18,323 nucleotides of DNA from NCBI GenBank assembly GCA_964552655.1, contig CAZKHG010000063.1, forward strand, positions 1 to 18,323, in the 5' to 3' direction. How positions within the stretch are numbered: position 1 is the stretch's first letter; each line of letters starts with the position of its first letter. The notes under the pieces were generated by a model. That model had not been told where the DNA came from, made no database searches, and saw only the letters and a program-made list of their open reading frames with translations. The DNA comes from CAZKHG01 sp964552655 (GTDB lineage Bacteria > Bacteroidota > Bacteroidia > Bacteroidales > Tenuifilaceae). This document shows positions 1-7,414 of this stretch, in pieces. The position numbers were made by a program, and so were the translations under genes.

Positions 1-139
1 AAATGCACTTGGAATTAATGCAGGGATCCTTAAACATGAGTTTGATATGAGTTCATACTGCAAAGGCATTTACACCCTTCTGCTAAAAGCAAATTCTGGG
101 GGCAAAGCTTTTACTAAATCAATAAAGATTGTGAAGTAG
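1..139 (+). CDS. C-terminal fragment of a type IX-secreted protein (T9SS sorting domain)
   Basis: This is the end of a gene that starts left of the window. Reading from base 2 gives 45 residues without a stop, then TAG at 137-139. The fragment contains the hallmarks of a Bacteroidota type A type IX secretion C-terminal domain: a Phe-Asp-Met-Ser stretch, then Gly-Ile-Tyr-Thr-Leu-Leu-Leu, a Gly-Gly turn, and a basic end, SIKIVK. In this family the tail directs outer-membrane export by the Por/Spr machinery and is removed as the protein is anchored or released. The passenger domain lies outside the window, so the function of the protein is unknown. The gene converges on the amidotransferase gene on the other strand and ends at the first arm of the inverted repeat that follows. 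Confidence 0.8.
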   Translation, partial: NALGINAGILKHEFDMSSYCKGIYTLLLKANSGGKAFTKSIKIVK

Positions 140-239
140 AAAATGGGGCTAAAGCCCAGTTTTTTTGTTTATATATTGCCGTTGCCTTAAGGCAACGGCA
201 ATAATTATTTTAATAAGTATGGGCTTTAGCCCCATTTTC
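139..239. repeat. Nested inverted repeat between convergent genes; likely bidirectional terminator / REP-like element
   Basis: A 20 bp perfect inverted repeat has arms at 139-158 (core GGGGCTAAAGCCC) and 220-239. It encloses a second, 28 bp perfect palindrome at 175-202 (ATTGCCGTTGCC, TTAA, then the mirror arm). A run of seven T follows the left arm on the + strand. Each outer arm is itself nearly self-complementary (GGGC...GCCC), so several alternative folds are possible. The right arm overlaps the stop codon of the amidotransferase gene by two bases, and the left arm starts at the last base of the upstream stop codon. The position between convergent genes fits a two-way terminator. The nested design resembles repetitive extragenic palindromes; that second reading is inference. 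Confidence 0.8.
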
Positions 240-918
240 ATTTCAGACTAAGAAAATTTCTAATCCACTCACCCACCAACTGATTATCGATTGACAGCTT
301 TAAGCTTTCCAATCCAATATTTACTTTTTCTAACCCAATTTTATTATCCCTATCCTCAATTAATGTTTTGACATAGTTAACTGAAAACTCAGGGTGTCCC
401 TGAATTCCAAGCATCTTATCTCCTACCTTAAACATTCCAACTAGACAACTAGGGGTTTGTGCCAAAACCTCGCTTTTTGGAGGTAGTTTAACAACCTGAT
501 CCTGACAAGACATTAACAGGTTGACCTTTTGTTGATTTGGATTCATCCACTTTTCTTGTTTTACGATTTCGAATTCATGCACGCCAACACACCAACCGGT
601 TTCAGCCTTTATTACTTTACCGCCCATCGCCTCACCTATCATTTGATGGCCAAAACAAACGCCAACACAAGGTTTATCTGAATTCCCAATATCTCGAACA
701 AATCTTTTCAATTTTATGATCCAATCGATTGGATCATAAACAGAGTAGTGTGATCCAGTTATTAACCAACAATCGCAATCATTTGGTGAGTTTGGGAATT
801 GGTTATCACAAACATGAAAATCTTTGATTTCAAATCCATGTATCAAACTGCTAAATAATCCATGATACCCGTTTTGCTCAGGTAGGATATGATCACAAAT
901 AAGTAGTCCAATTTTCAT
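238..918 (-). CDS. Class I (type 1) glutamine amidotransferase, GMP synthase-like
   Basis: A 226-residue stand-alone GATase1 domain. The nucleophile elbow reads VGVCFGHQ with Cys88, and the other two members of the catalytic triad are His175 and Glu177 in GIQGHPEFS. These enzymes hydrolyse glutamine and pass ammonia to an acceptor, or hydrolyse gamma-glutamyl compounds. Stand-alone proteins of this type are usually annotated as GMP synthase-like, but no synthase domain is attached or adjacent, so the acceptor is unknown. The protein has no signal peptide and should be cytoplasmic. The start ATG at 916-918 is the first in frame and gives the usual N-terminus (MKIGLLICD). A spacer of 71 nt separates it from the next gene upstream on the same strand. 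No strong promoter element was found, so it may be read from upstream. Confidence 0.87.
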   Translation of the reverse strand: MKIGLLICDHILPEQNGYHGLFSSLIHGFEIKDFHVCDNQFPNSPNDCDCWLITGSHYSVYDPIDWIIKLKRFVRDIGNSDKPCVGVCFGHQMIGEAMGGKVIKAETGWCVGVHEFEIVKQEKWMNPNQQKVNLLMSCQDQVVKLPPKSEVLAQTPSCLVGMFKVGDKMLGIQGHPEFSVNYVKTLIEDRDNKIGLEKVNIGLESLKLSIDNQLVGEWIRNFLSLK

Positions 919-989
919 TGCTAAAAAATCTTGATTAATATTAAATGTTTACATATCGTAAATATCAATTGTACTAACTCTTGATTTTT

Positions 990-1592
990 TTAATCTTGAA
1001 CATAAACCCTCTCCTTTTTTGCCATATATTCAATCCTTAGCATCAGGATCATTAGTAGGCCAGTACAAGCTATTGCTCTTACTGAATATATAGTGGCCAA
1101 TTCACCCTTACTTGAAATTAAGGAGAATATTGGGTTGATCATCATCAGGAACCAGACAGAAAAGGGCTCGGTATTCTCCTTCGATTGCCATAACCTTCGG
1201 ATTACCGGAAAGTAAGATATAACCATTATTACCTGAACCAGCAAATGGGATAAAAGATGCTCCTTTGTAACAAACCAGAAAACAACGATCATCAATACAG
1301 CCAGTAAACAGCCTTTATCAAACCGGGTAAATTTTGAGCTGTTATCGCCAAAAAATAGGATGAATATTGCAACAGCCCCTACTGATAAAAGATCTGTTGT
1401 GTTCAGTATGTTATCCCACAATGTAAAATTATCCTTGGCCATATAGGTTGTAAGGCTCATAGCAACTGCAATGGTAAAAAACACCCACATGGCAAGCGCA
1501 GGTTTTATTACCTTCTTGTAGGTTAAATAGCAGTACCTGACTCCAACATATAAGTTTATTACAGAAACTGTTACTATTGAAAAATCCCTCAT
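990..1592 (-). CDS. Seven-helix integral membrane protein, possibly PQ-loop/SWEET-like
   Basis: A 200-residue hydrophobic protein of no family I can name with certainty. Hydrophobic segments lie at about 5-22, 31-50, 62-82, 93-109, 112-130, 145-160 and 165-186, separated by short charged loops. Two stretches look alike. Residues 20-50 (Tyr, Lys-Lys, Pro31, Trp36, then a small-residue helix) and 127-161 (Tyr, Arg-Arg, Pro143, Trp147, then a similar helix) each carry a basic loop, a Pro, a Trp and a helix ending near Ser-Leu. This 3+1+3 layout resembles PQ-loop/SWEET transporters, but the classic PQ pair is absent, so that is only a suggestion. The gene starts 10 nt after the class V PLP enzyme gene ends, so the two are probably co-transcribed. 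Confidence 0.6.
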   Translation of the reverse strand: MRDFSIVTVSVINLYVGVRYCYLTYKKVIKPALAMWVFFTIAVAMSLTTYMAKDNFTLWDNILNTTDLLSVGAVAIFILFFGDNSSKFTRFDKGCLLAVLMIVVFWFVTKEHLLSHLLVQVIMVISYFPVIRRLWQSKENTEPFSVWFLMMINPIFSLISSKGELATIYSVRAIACTGLLMILMLRIEYMAKKERVYVQD

Positions 1593-1602
1593 AAAAATGA
1601 AA

Positions 1603-2826
1603 TTATAAAATCTGATCGAATACTTTTATTAATTTATCCACCTCCTCCAGGGTATTGTAATGAACCATGCTTACCCTAACCACACCATCTTTTTCTTCTA
1701 AACCCATATCATGAATCAGCTTTTTTGCATAAAAATCGCCATACCTGATTCCAATCCGGAAAGGGTCAACCTTTATAACAATATCCGAACTTTTTAATTT
1801 ACTGTGAATAAACGAAATGGTAGGAACCCGCATCATATCGGCGGTTGCTTTACCAATTACATTAATTTCCTTTTTTGAGTTTAGGTAATCCAGCAATCGG
1901 CTTGATAGCTGCTGTTCCTGCTTAGCAAAAAGTTCAAAACTTTTTTGATATTTATTTATCTCTGGTTCTCCTTTTGAGTTTGGGTTATGATGATTGTAAA
2001 TCTCCTCTAAGTATTCAGTAATTCCTCCCAGGCTATAGGTCAACTCAAAATTAAAGTTTCCGGGTTGAAACTTATAGGGCACTTCCTCTTTGGTTACAAA
2101 ATAGTGGTTTATTCCATCCATCTCTCTTAGCAAATCGTATTTACCAAACATTACAGCTAGGTGAGGGCCATAAACCTTGTATGTGCTGAAAACATAAAAA
2201 TCTACATCAAATTTTTGGACATCAACTAACCTGTGGGGGGCATAGGCAACGCCATCAACACAAAGCAACGCGCCTGATGAATGAGCAACTTTAGCCACTT
2301 CACTGATTGGGTTAATTGTTCCCAGAACATTGGAAGTATGCGTCATCGCCACCAGCCTGGTTTTATCTGTTAACAGCGATTTAAGCTGATTCAGGTCAAA
2401 TTCCAGGGAATCAGGATCCAATTTCCATATCTTAACCACAATCCCTTTCTCCTGCAAATCCATCCAGCAGGAAACATTCGCTTCATGATCTGAGTTTGTT
2501 ACAATAACCTCATCTCCGGGTTTCCATTGCCTGCTCAGGCAAATGCTGAGAATCCGCAACAACATTGTTGATGATGGGCCTACAACAATCTCTCTGGGGG
2601 AATTCGCATTAATCAGCTTGGCGATGTCGTTGGTAGCTTTACTCAGTCTTTCTCCTGCTAATGCTGAAACCTCATAAGTAGCGCCCAGCTGTACATTTGA
2701 AGTTCTTAAATAATCGCCAATTCTCGATATCACTCCCTCCAGTGTTTGCGAACCACCGGCGTTGTCCATAAATATATAATCGCTGGCAAGCGCGGGGAAT
2801 TTGCTTCGGATAAAATTTAAATCCAT
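1603..2826 (-). CDS. Class V PLP-dependent enzyme of the VC1184-type cysteine desulfurase-like subfamily
   Basis: A 407-residue fold-type I PLP enzyme. From the N-terminus: substrate loop YIFMDNAGGSQ (about 18-27), DHEAN with the ring-stacking His114, VDGVAYAPH with Asp191 contacting the cofactor nitrogen, and FSTYKVYGPH with the Schiff-base Lys217. The C-terminal domain ends in GVVRVSMVHYNTLEEVD (about 381-397), where Arg384 should bind the substrate carboxylate. This pattern matches the VC1184-type subfamily rather than true IscS/SufS. The loop that carries the catalytic Cys in SufS reads RIGIRYGDFYA here and has no Cys, so desulfurase activity is doubtful. An open frame extends to 2877, but the family N-terminus begins at the ATG at 2824-2826 (MDLNFIRSKFPAL), which I prefer. 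The substrate is unknown; the membrane protein downstream is a likely operon partner. Confidence 0.85.
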   Translation of the reverse strand: MDLNFIRSKFPALASDYIFMDNAGGSQTLEGVISRIGDYLRTSNVQLGATYEVSALAGERLSKATNDIAKLINANSPREIVVGPSSTMLLRILSICLSRQWKPGDEVIVTNSDHEANVSCWMDLQEKGIVVKIWKLDPDSLEFDLNQLKSLLTDKTRLVAMTHTSNVLGTINPISEVAKVAHSSGALLCVDGVAYAPHRLVDVQKFDVDFYVFSTYKVYGPHLAVMFGKYDLLREMDGINHYFVTKEEVPYKFQPGNFNFELTYSLGGITEYLEEIYNHHNPNSKGEPEINKYQKSFELFAKQEQQLSSRLLDYLNSKKEINVIGKATADMMRVPTISFIHSKLKSSDIVIKVDPFRIGIRYGDFYAKKLIHDMGLEEKDGVVRVSMVHYNTLEEVDKLIKVFDQIL

Positions 2827-2877
2827 AAATTTTAATTCTGATATAATTGTAAGGGTAAGTTCCGTTGAAAAAATCAA

Positions 2878-2904
2878 AGAAAAAAGCCATCCATAAGATG
2901 GCTG
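2878..2904 (-). terminator. Rho-independent terminator after the STAS gene
   Basis: Read on the minus strand, a 7 bp perfect stem, AGCCATC / GATGGCT, with a 5 nt loop (2885-2903) is followed directly by a run of six T (2885-2880). It lies about 28 nt past the stop codon of the STAS-domain gene, and upstream of the PLP-enzyme start. It should insulate the Hpt-STAS unit from the downstream genes on the same strand. Confidence 0.8.
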
Positions 2905-2931
2905 ATAGCGTAATAAGTTTAAGATAATAGG

Positions 2932-3264
2932 TTAGAATGATTCAACCGCTTCATTAACGCTGTTCTTTATATCAAATACTGTTTGAAGTTGAAGCAGCTT
3001 GATCAGCTCCATCACCTCAGGGGCGATGTTGCACAATTTCAAATCGCTGTTATTATTCTTACAGGTTCTAAGGATGGAAAGCATCATCCCAAATCCAGTG
3101 CTATCAATATAATTTATCCCATTCAGGTTGATAACCAGCTTGGTATGCGGTACAATAAGTTTAGTTATTTCAAGCTTAATCCTTTGTGAAACAGTAACAT
3201 TAAGCTTATTCTCCATATTGAATGATACTACCAGTACATTCCCAATTTTCTCAACGTTTAGCAT
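2932..3264 (-). CDS. STAS-domain protein, anti-sigma factor antagonist type (SpoIIAA-like)
   Basis: A 110-residue single STAS domain. The signature loop reads GINYIDSTGFGMML, with Ser55 at the position phosphorylated in SpoIIAA/RsbV proteins by a GHKL-type kinase. It is followed by the usual amphipathic helix and a final helix (about 84-106). In the known family the unphosphorylated form binds an anti-sigma factor kinase and so releases the sigma factor or another partner. No kinase, phosphatase or sigma factor gene is nearby, so the partner must be encoded elsewhere. The gene follows the Hpt gene with an 11 nt gap and ends at a clear terminator, so the two form a compact two-gene unit. The protein is cytoplasmic. 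The identification is firm; the target is unknown. Confidence 0.87.
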   Translation of the reverse strand: MLNVEKIGNVLVVSFNMENKLNVTVSQRIKLEITKLIVPHTKLVINLNGINYIDSTGFGMMLSILRTCKNNNSDLKLCNIAPEVMELIKLLQLQTVFDIKNSVNEAVESF

Positions 3265-3275
3265 AAGCGAATATT

Positions 3276-3635
3276 TTATGATAGTTGTGTTAGTAAACTT
3301 TTTAACTCCTTGACTGCCTCTGCAGAAATTGTTTTAAATTTATGAATATAATCAGGGTATTTATCAATATCAACCCCATCTTTCGCAATATTCTCAAGGG
3401 TTTTCATATCAACTGCAAGCTCGTTAATTCCCATCATCGAAACAGAACTCTTGATTTTATGCGCTAATTTGCCCAAAGATAAGTAATCTTTATTAATATA
3501 ATAGCTATTCATCTGCTCATTAAAAACGGGGACCTGTTTTATAAACATATTGATAAGGTCCCTTTTAAGCTCCTTACTCCCTTCCGACATCTCATTCAGG
3601 TATTCGAGATTGATATGCTTGAATTCTTTTACCAT
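3276..3635 (-). CDS. Histidine-containing phosphotransfer (Hpt) domain protein
   Basis: A 119-residue, mostly helical protein with the Hpt signature LGKLAHKIKSSVSMMG. The phospho-accepting His is residue 59 counting from my start. The helix before it, the KxKS after it, and the paired downstream helix (about 75-90) are as expected for a phosphorelay four-helix bundle. Hpt proteins shuttle phosphate between receiver domains of hybrid kinases and response regulators. No receiver or kinase gene is present in the window, so it is an orphan. An open frame continues to 3668, but the extra residues (Cys, Phe and Trp rich) do not look like Hpt sequence. The ATG at 3633-3635, giving MVKEFKHINLEYL, is preferred. 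It is the first gene of a unit with the STAS gene. Confidence 0.83.
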   Translation of the reverse strand: MVKEFKHINLEYLNEMSEGSKELKRDLINMFIKQVPVFNEQMNSYYINKDYLSLGKLAHKIKSSVSMMGINELAVDMKTLENIAKDGVDIDKYPDYIHKFKTISAEAVKELKSLLTQLS

Positions 3636-3836
3636 AAGAAACCAGAAACCAAATTTTAAACAGCTCACAATTTACAAAAAATAAGTCATTTCAAAAAATT
3701 TGACCATTTATCCTTTAGTAATTGGATCAATTTAAAGATGATTAAAATCATTTTGAAAATGATATTAGGTTTTACATTTCTTAGTTGCATGATGTTTAAT
3801 AACATTTCAATTATTTAAAGTCATAGCCTATTCAAA

Positions 3837-3866
3837 TTGGCATTGAATAAAAAAAATGTAGCTTTG
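3837..3866 (+). promoter_or_regulatory. Bacteroidota-type promoter for gcvT
   Basis: A perfect -7 element, TAGCTTTG (TAnnTTTG consensus), occupies 3859-3866 and ends 19 nt before the gcvT ATG. An ATTG at 3836-3839 lies 19 nt upstream of it, where the -33 element (TTTG) is expected. The predicted leader is only about 10-15 nt long and A-rich (AAATAACAAC before ATG), without a Shine-Dalgarno sequence, as is usual in this phylum. This is a sequence match only; the transcription start has not been shown. Confidence 0.6.
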
Positions 3867-3885
3867 TAAATCAAAAAATAACAAC

Positions 3886-4992
3886 ATGAAAAATACTCCA
3901 TTTACCAAGTACCATATCGAGTTGGGAGCCAAGATGGCCCCTTTTGCAGGTTACAATATGCCAATTGAGTACACCGGAATAAACGATGAACATATTACTG
4001 TTCGTGAAAAATTGGGTGTGTTCGATGTTTCCCACATGGGTGAAGTTTGGGTAAAAGGCCCAAAGGCATTCGAATTTTTACAACATATTACCAGCAATGA
4101 TGTTGGGGCATTGTTCGATGGCAAGGTTCAATACAGCTGTTTTCCCAACGGGAAAGGCGGAATTGTTGATGATCTCCTGGTGTATCGAGTAAATGCTGAA
4201 ACATATTTATTGGTTATCAATGCAGCAAATGTAGATAAGGATTGGAACTGGATTTGCGAAAACGGGGAAAAATTTGGGTTGACCCCGGGGAAAGAGCTTT
4301 ATAATGCATCGGACGAGGTAGCCCAACTTGCCATACAGGGGCCGCTTGCCTTAAAGGCGATGCAAAAGCTCACGAATGAAAATGTAGTTGATATGGAATA
4401 CTACACATTCAAAAAGATCCCATTTGCAGGCATTAAGGAAGTGATTTTCTCCACCACCGGATATACCGGTGCCGGAGGCTGTGAAATTTACTGTGCAAAT
4501 TCTGAAGCCGATATTCTCTGGAAAGCAGTTTTCGAAGCCGGCAAAGAGTTTGGAATTAAACCAATCGGTTTAGGCGCCCGCGATACGCTTCGCCTTGAGG
4601 TTGGTTTCTGCCTCTATGGCAACGACATGAACGATGAAACCTCTGCCATTGAAGCCGGGTTGGGCTGGATCACCAAATTTGTTGATGGCAAGAATTTTAT
4701 TAACCGCGATATCTGGGAAAAACAGAAGAAAGAGGGCACCGATAAAATGCTCAAAGGATTTATCATGATTGATCGTGGTGTTCCCCGTCAACACTACAAA
4801 ATTTTCGATGCCCAGGAGAAAGAGATTGGTGAAGTTACCTCCGGAACAATGTCCCCAATGAGCAAAGTTGGTATTGGCATGGGCTACCTTAAGAAAGGGT
4901 TTTGGAAAGAGGGAACTGAAATTTTTATTGGTATCCGTGATAAAAAACTAAAGGCAAAAGTGGTGAAACCACCATTCCACCTGGCAAAGTAA
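3886..4992 (+). CDS. gcvT: Aminomethyltransferase, T protein of the glycine cleavage system
   Basis: A 368-residue full-length GcvT. It transfers the methylene carbon from the aminomethyl-lipoyl arm of H protein to tetrahydrofolate and releases ammonia. Visible signatures are the N-terminal GAKMAPFAGYNMPIEY, FDVSHMGE (47-53), the folate-site acidic pair in GGIVDDLLVY (Asp95-Asp96), and GLGARDTLRLEVGFCLYGND before the C-terminal barrel domain (about 280-363), which ends with the conserved Pro-Pro-Phe. The length equals that of the bacterial family. No gcvH or gcvP lies in the window, so the system is split in this genome, which is common in Bacteroidota. The start is set by the conserved MKNTPFTKYHIELGA and by the promoter 19 nt upstream. 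The protein is cytoplasmic. Confidence 0.96.
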   Translation: MKNTPFTKYHIELGAKMAPFAGYNMPIEYTGINDEHITVREKLGVFDVSHMGEVWVKGPKAFEFLQHITSNDVGALFDGKVQYSCFPNGKGGIVDDLLVYRVNAETYLLVINAANVDKDWNWICENGEKFGLTPGKELYNASDEVAQLAIQGPLALKAMQKLTNENVVDMEYYTFKKIPFAGIKEVIFSTTGYTGAGGCEIYCANSEADILWKAVFEAGKEFGIKPIGLGARDTLRLEVGFCLYGNDMNDETSAIEAGLGWITKFVDGKNFINRDIWEKQKKEGTDKMLKGFIMIDRGVPRQHYKIFDAQEKEIGEVTSGTMSPMSKVGIGMGYLKKGFWKEGTEIFIGIRDKKLKAKVVKPPFHLAK

Positions 4993-5013
4993 TCTTAAAT
5001 ATTATTTAATCTG

Positions 5014-5098
5014 ACCACAAAGGCACAAAGTCGCCAATAAGTACACAACTGTAAAATCTGCTTTGTGTTCTTTGAGTATCCTTGGTGTTCTTTGTGGT
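5014..5098. repeat. Intergenic inverted repeat, copy A (ACCACAAAG family)
   Basis: The left arm ACCACAAAGGCACAAAG (5014-5030) and the right arm ending TTCTTTGTGGT (to 5098) are inverted and nearly complementary. CTTTGTGTTCTTTG at 5061-5074 is a further internal part-copy. The element fills the spacer between gcvT and the hexosaminidase gene and ends 17 nt before the latter's ATG. Its ends match copy B at 9827-9935, so this is one dispersed family rather than a gene-specific hairpin. It could fold as an RNA hairpin and reduce read-through or stabilise the gcvT transcript. Confidence 0.7.
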
Positions 5099-5115
5099 TT
5101 CTTATTTCGTAAAAA

Positions 5116-7398
5116 ATGAAAAGATTATTACTTCTCTTAGCAGTTGCTTTGACAACCCATTTATCTTTTGGTCAGAAAAAAAATCCTTTTACAATAATTC
5201 CCCAACCAGTTGACATAGTTCTGGGGAAAGGATTTTTAAAAATTGAAAAACCTATTGCCGTTTTTGTTGAGGATAATAATCAACAAAATTTGGAAGCAGC
5301 TAATCTGTTTTTAGAATTAGCTAAAAGTTTTTATGGTTTTGACGGGTTTCTAACCAAGGAAAGAGAAAAAAAAGGAGTAATTATTCTAAAAACCAATTTA
5401 AACACAAACTACAAACCAGAAGGTTACTCATTAAAAGTAACTAAGAAAAACATAGTAATTGAAGGCGATGCCTCTGGCATTTTATATGGTCTGCAAACCC
5501 TTTTTCAGTTAATGCAAAAGGATGGACCGGAAGTAAAAATTGCCTGCTGCTCCATAACCGATTATCCTGCTTTTAAGTGGAGAGGTCTTCACCTCGATGT
5601 TTGCCGTCATTTTTTCCCTGTCAGCTTTGTAAAAAAATACATCGATTATCTGGCGATGTACAAGATGAACACATTTCATTGGCATTTGACTGATGATCAA
5701 GGCTGGAGAATTGAAATCAAAAAATACCCAAAACTCACTGAAATAGGCGCATGGAGAAATAGCACCCTGATAGGACATTACAGCGATATGCCGCATCGGT
5801 TCGATTCTACCCGGTACGGTGGATTTTACACACAGGATGAGATACGCGAGGTCGTTGCTTATGCTGCAAAAAGACACATTACAATAGTACCCGAAATTGA
5901 GATGCCCGGACATGCCCTGGCCGCATTGGCTGCATATCCTGAACTCTCCTGCACGGGTGGTCCTTTTGAAGTTTCAAATTTATGGGGTGTTTTTGATGAT
6001 GTTTTCTGCACAAAAGAGGAAACATTTACTTTTCTTGAGAATGTTTTATCGGAGGTTATAGATTTGTTTCCCAGTAAAATAATTCATATCGGCGGTGATG
6101 AATGCCCAAAGGAAAGATGGAAAACATGTCCGGTTTGCCAGCAACGAATCAAGGATGAAGGGTTAAAGGATGAATTCGAGCTGCAAAGCTATTTCATTCA
6201 CCGAATCGAAAAGTTTGTAAACTCCAAAGGCAGGTCAATAATTGGCTGGGACGAAATTCTTGAAGGTGGTCTTGCTCCAAATGCCGCTGTGATGTCCTGG
6301 CGGGGAACAGAGGGTGGAATTGCCGCGGCAAAAGCCAAACATAACGTGGTTATGACACCCGGCTCTCACTGCTACTTTGATTACTACCAGGGCAATCCAA
6401 TTACGGAACCTTTGGCAATAGGTGGATACATAACCGTTGAGAAGGTTTACCAGTTCGATCCTATTCCTGCTGAATTGAATGAGGAGGAAAAACAATTTAT
6501 TTTAGGCGCGCAGGGGAATGTGTGGACAGAGTATATTGGTACAGAGAAACAGGTTGAATACATGATATTCCCCAGAATGACCGCTCTTTCTGAGGTTCTT
6601 TGGACATACCCAAAAGACAGGAATTTCGATCAGCTTAAGCCCAGGTTATTAAAACACTTTGAAATTTGGGATAAACTTGGAATCAATTACTCCAAAGCGC
6701 TGTTTGAGCTGAAAATGGATGTTCAGCAAGGGCAAAATGAATATCCAATTCAGGTTGTGCTTACAGGTTCGCCTGATACTGATATACGATACTCACTGGA
6801 TGGAACTGAGATATCAGCTAAATCAACTAAATATTCAAAACCAGTTGAAATAAACAATGAGTGTACTCTCATGGCTGGAAGTTTCAGGGTTGATAAATTA
6901 TCCGGACCCGTTTTAGCCCAGAAATTTAATATTAACCTTGCAACCGGGAAACCAATAAAACTGGTTAACCCTCCACATGAAAAGTATAATCAAGGAGGAG
7001 CATTTACCCTTGTCGATGGAATTATTGGCAGAATGCCCTGGTATGGTGCAGAATGGCTTGGTTTTAGCGGTACTAATTGTGAAGCTACAATCGACCTCGA
7101 AAAGGAAACCAAAATCAACAAGGTAAAAGTGGATGTCCTGAATGCTGAGTATAGCTGGATTTATCTCCCGGTTAGTGTTGAGCTGCTAATTTCAAATAAT
7201 GGCTTAAATTTTTCAACCGTTAGGAAACTTAGTAAATATGAAATCGAGTCGATGAATCGTGAAATGATTTTAGAAGCCAATGGCGTTTCGGCAAGGTATA
7301 TTAAAGTGATAATCCAGAACCTTGGGAAAATTCCCGATGGCAAGCCAGGCGCAACTTATGATGCGTGGTTGTTTGTGGATGAGATTTCGGTAGAGTAA
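5116..7398 (+). CDS. Secreted beta-N-acetylhexosaminidase, glycoside hydrolase family 20
   Basis: A 760-residue exported enzyme that removes terminal beta-GlcNAc/GalNAc from glycans such as chitin oligomers, glycoproteins or peptidoglycan fragments. Domains in order: signal peptide 1-19, cleaved before Gln20 (SFG-Q); GH20 N-terminal domain about 25-150; catalytic TIM barrel about 153-505; a small beta-domain of the chitobiase/hexosaminidase C-terminal type with RYSLDGT at about 545-605; and a discoidin (F5/8 type C) like domain about 615-760. The catalytic pair is Asp328-Glu329 in HIGGDECPKERW. Other family marks are GLHLDVCRHFFP, HWHLTDDQGWRIEIKKYP and GNVWTEYI. The substrate-assisted retaining mechanism is inferred from the family. 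No T9SS tail or lipobox is present, so the periplasm is likely. It lies 123 nt downstream of gcvT, with repeat copy A between them. Confidence 0.95.
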   Translation: MKRLLLLLAVALTTHLSFGQKKNPFTIIPQPVDIVLGKGFLKIEKPIAVFVEDNNQQNLEAANLFLELAKSFYGFDGFLTKEREKKGVIILKTNLNTNYKPEGYSLKVTKKNIVIEGDASGILYGLQTLFQLMQKDGPEVKIACCSITDYPAFKWRGLHLDVCRHFFPVSFVKKYIDYLAMYKMNTFHWHLTDDQGWRIEIKKYPKLTEIGAWRNSTLIGHYSDMPHRFDSTRYGGFYTQDEIREVVAYAAKRHITIVPEIEMPGHALAALAAYPELSCTGGPFEVSNLWGVFDDVFCTKEETFTFLENVLSEVIDLFPSKIIHIGGDECPKERWKTCPVCQQRIKDEGLKDEFELQSYFIHRIEKFVNSKGRSIIGWDEILEGGLAPNAAVMSWRGTEGGIAAAKAKHNVVMTPGSHCYFDYYQGNPITEPLAIGGYITVEKVYQFDPIPAELNEEEKQFILGAQGNVWTEYIGTEKQVEYMIFPRMTALSEVLWTYPKDRNFDQLKPRLLKHFEIWDKLGINYSKALFELKMDVQQGQNEYPIQVVLTGSPDTDIRYSLDGTEISAKSTKYSKPVEINNECTLMAGSFRVDKLSGPVLAQKFNINLATGKPIKLVNPPHEKYNQGGAFTLVDGIIGRMPWYGAEWLGFSGTNCEATIDLEKETKINKVKVDVLNAEYSWIYLPVSVELLISNNGLNFSTVRKLSKYEIESMNREMILEANGVSARYIKVIIQNLGKIPDGKPGATYDAWLFVDEISVE

Positions 7399-7414
7399 CT
7401 GATTTTTTCTTCCC

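Noticed and set aside
2827..2877. N-terminal extension of the class V PLP enzyme
   Set aside because: The 17 extra residues do not match the family start, whereas MDLNFIRSKFPAL does. The upstream bases are more likely leader or promoter.
5509..5913. 134-codon frame antisense to the hexosaminidase gene
   Set aside because: It lies wholly opposite the catalytic domain of a certain gene and resembles no protein; it is a shadow of conserved codon usage.
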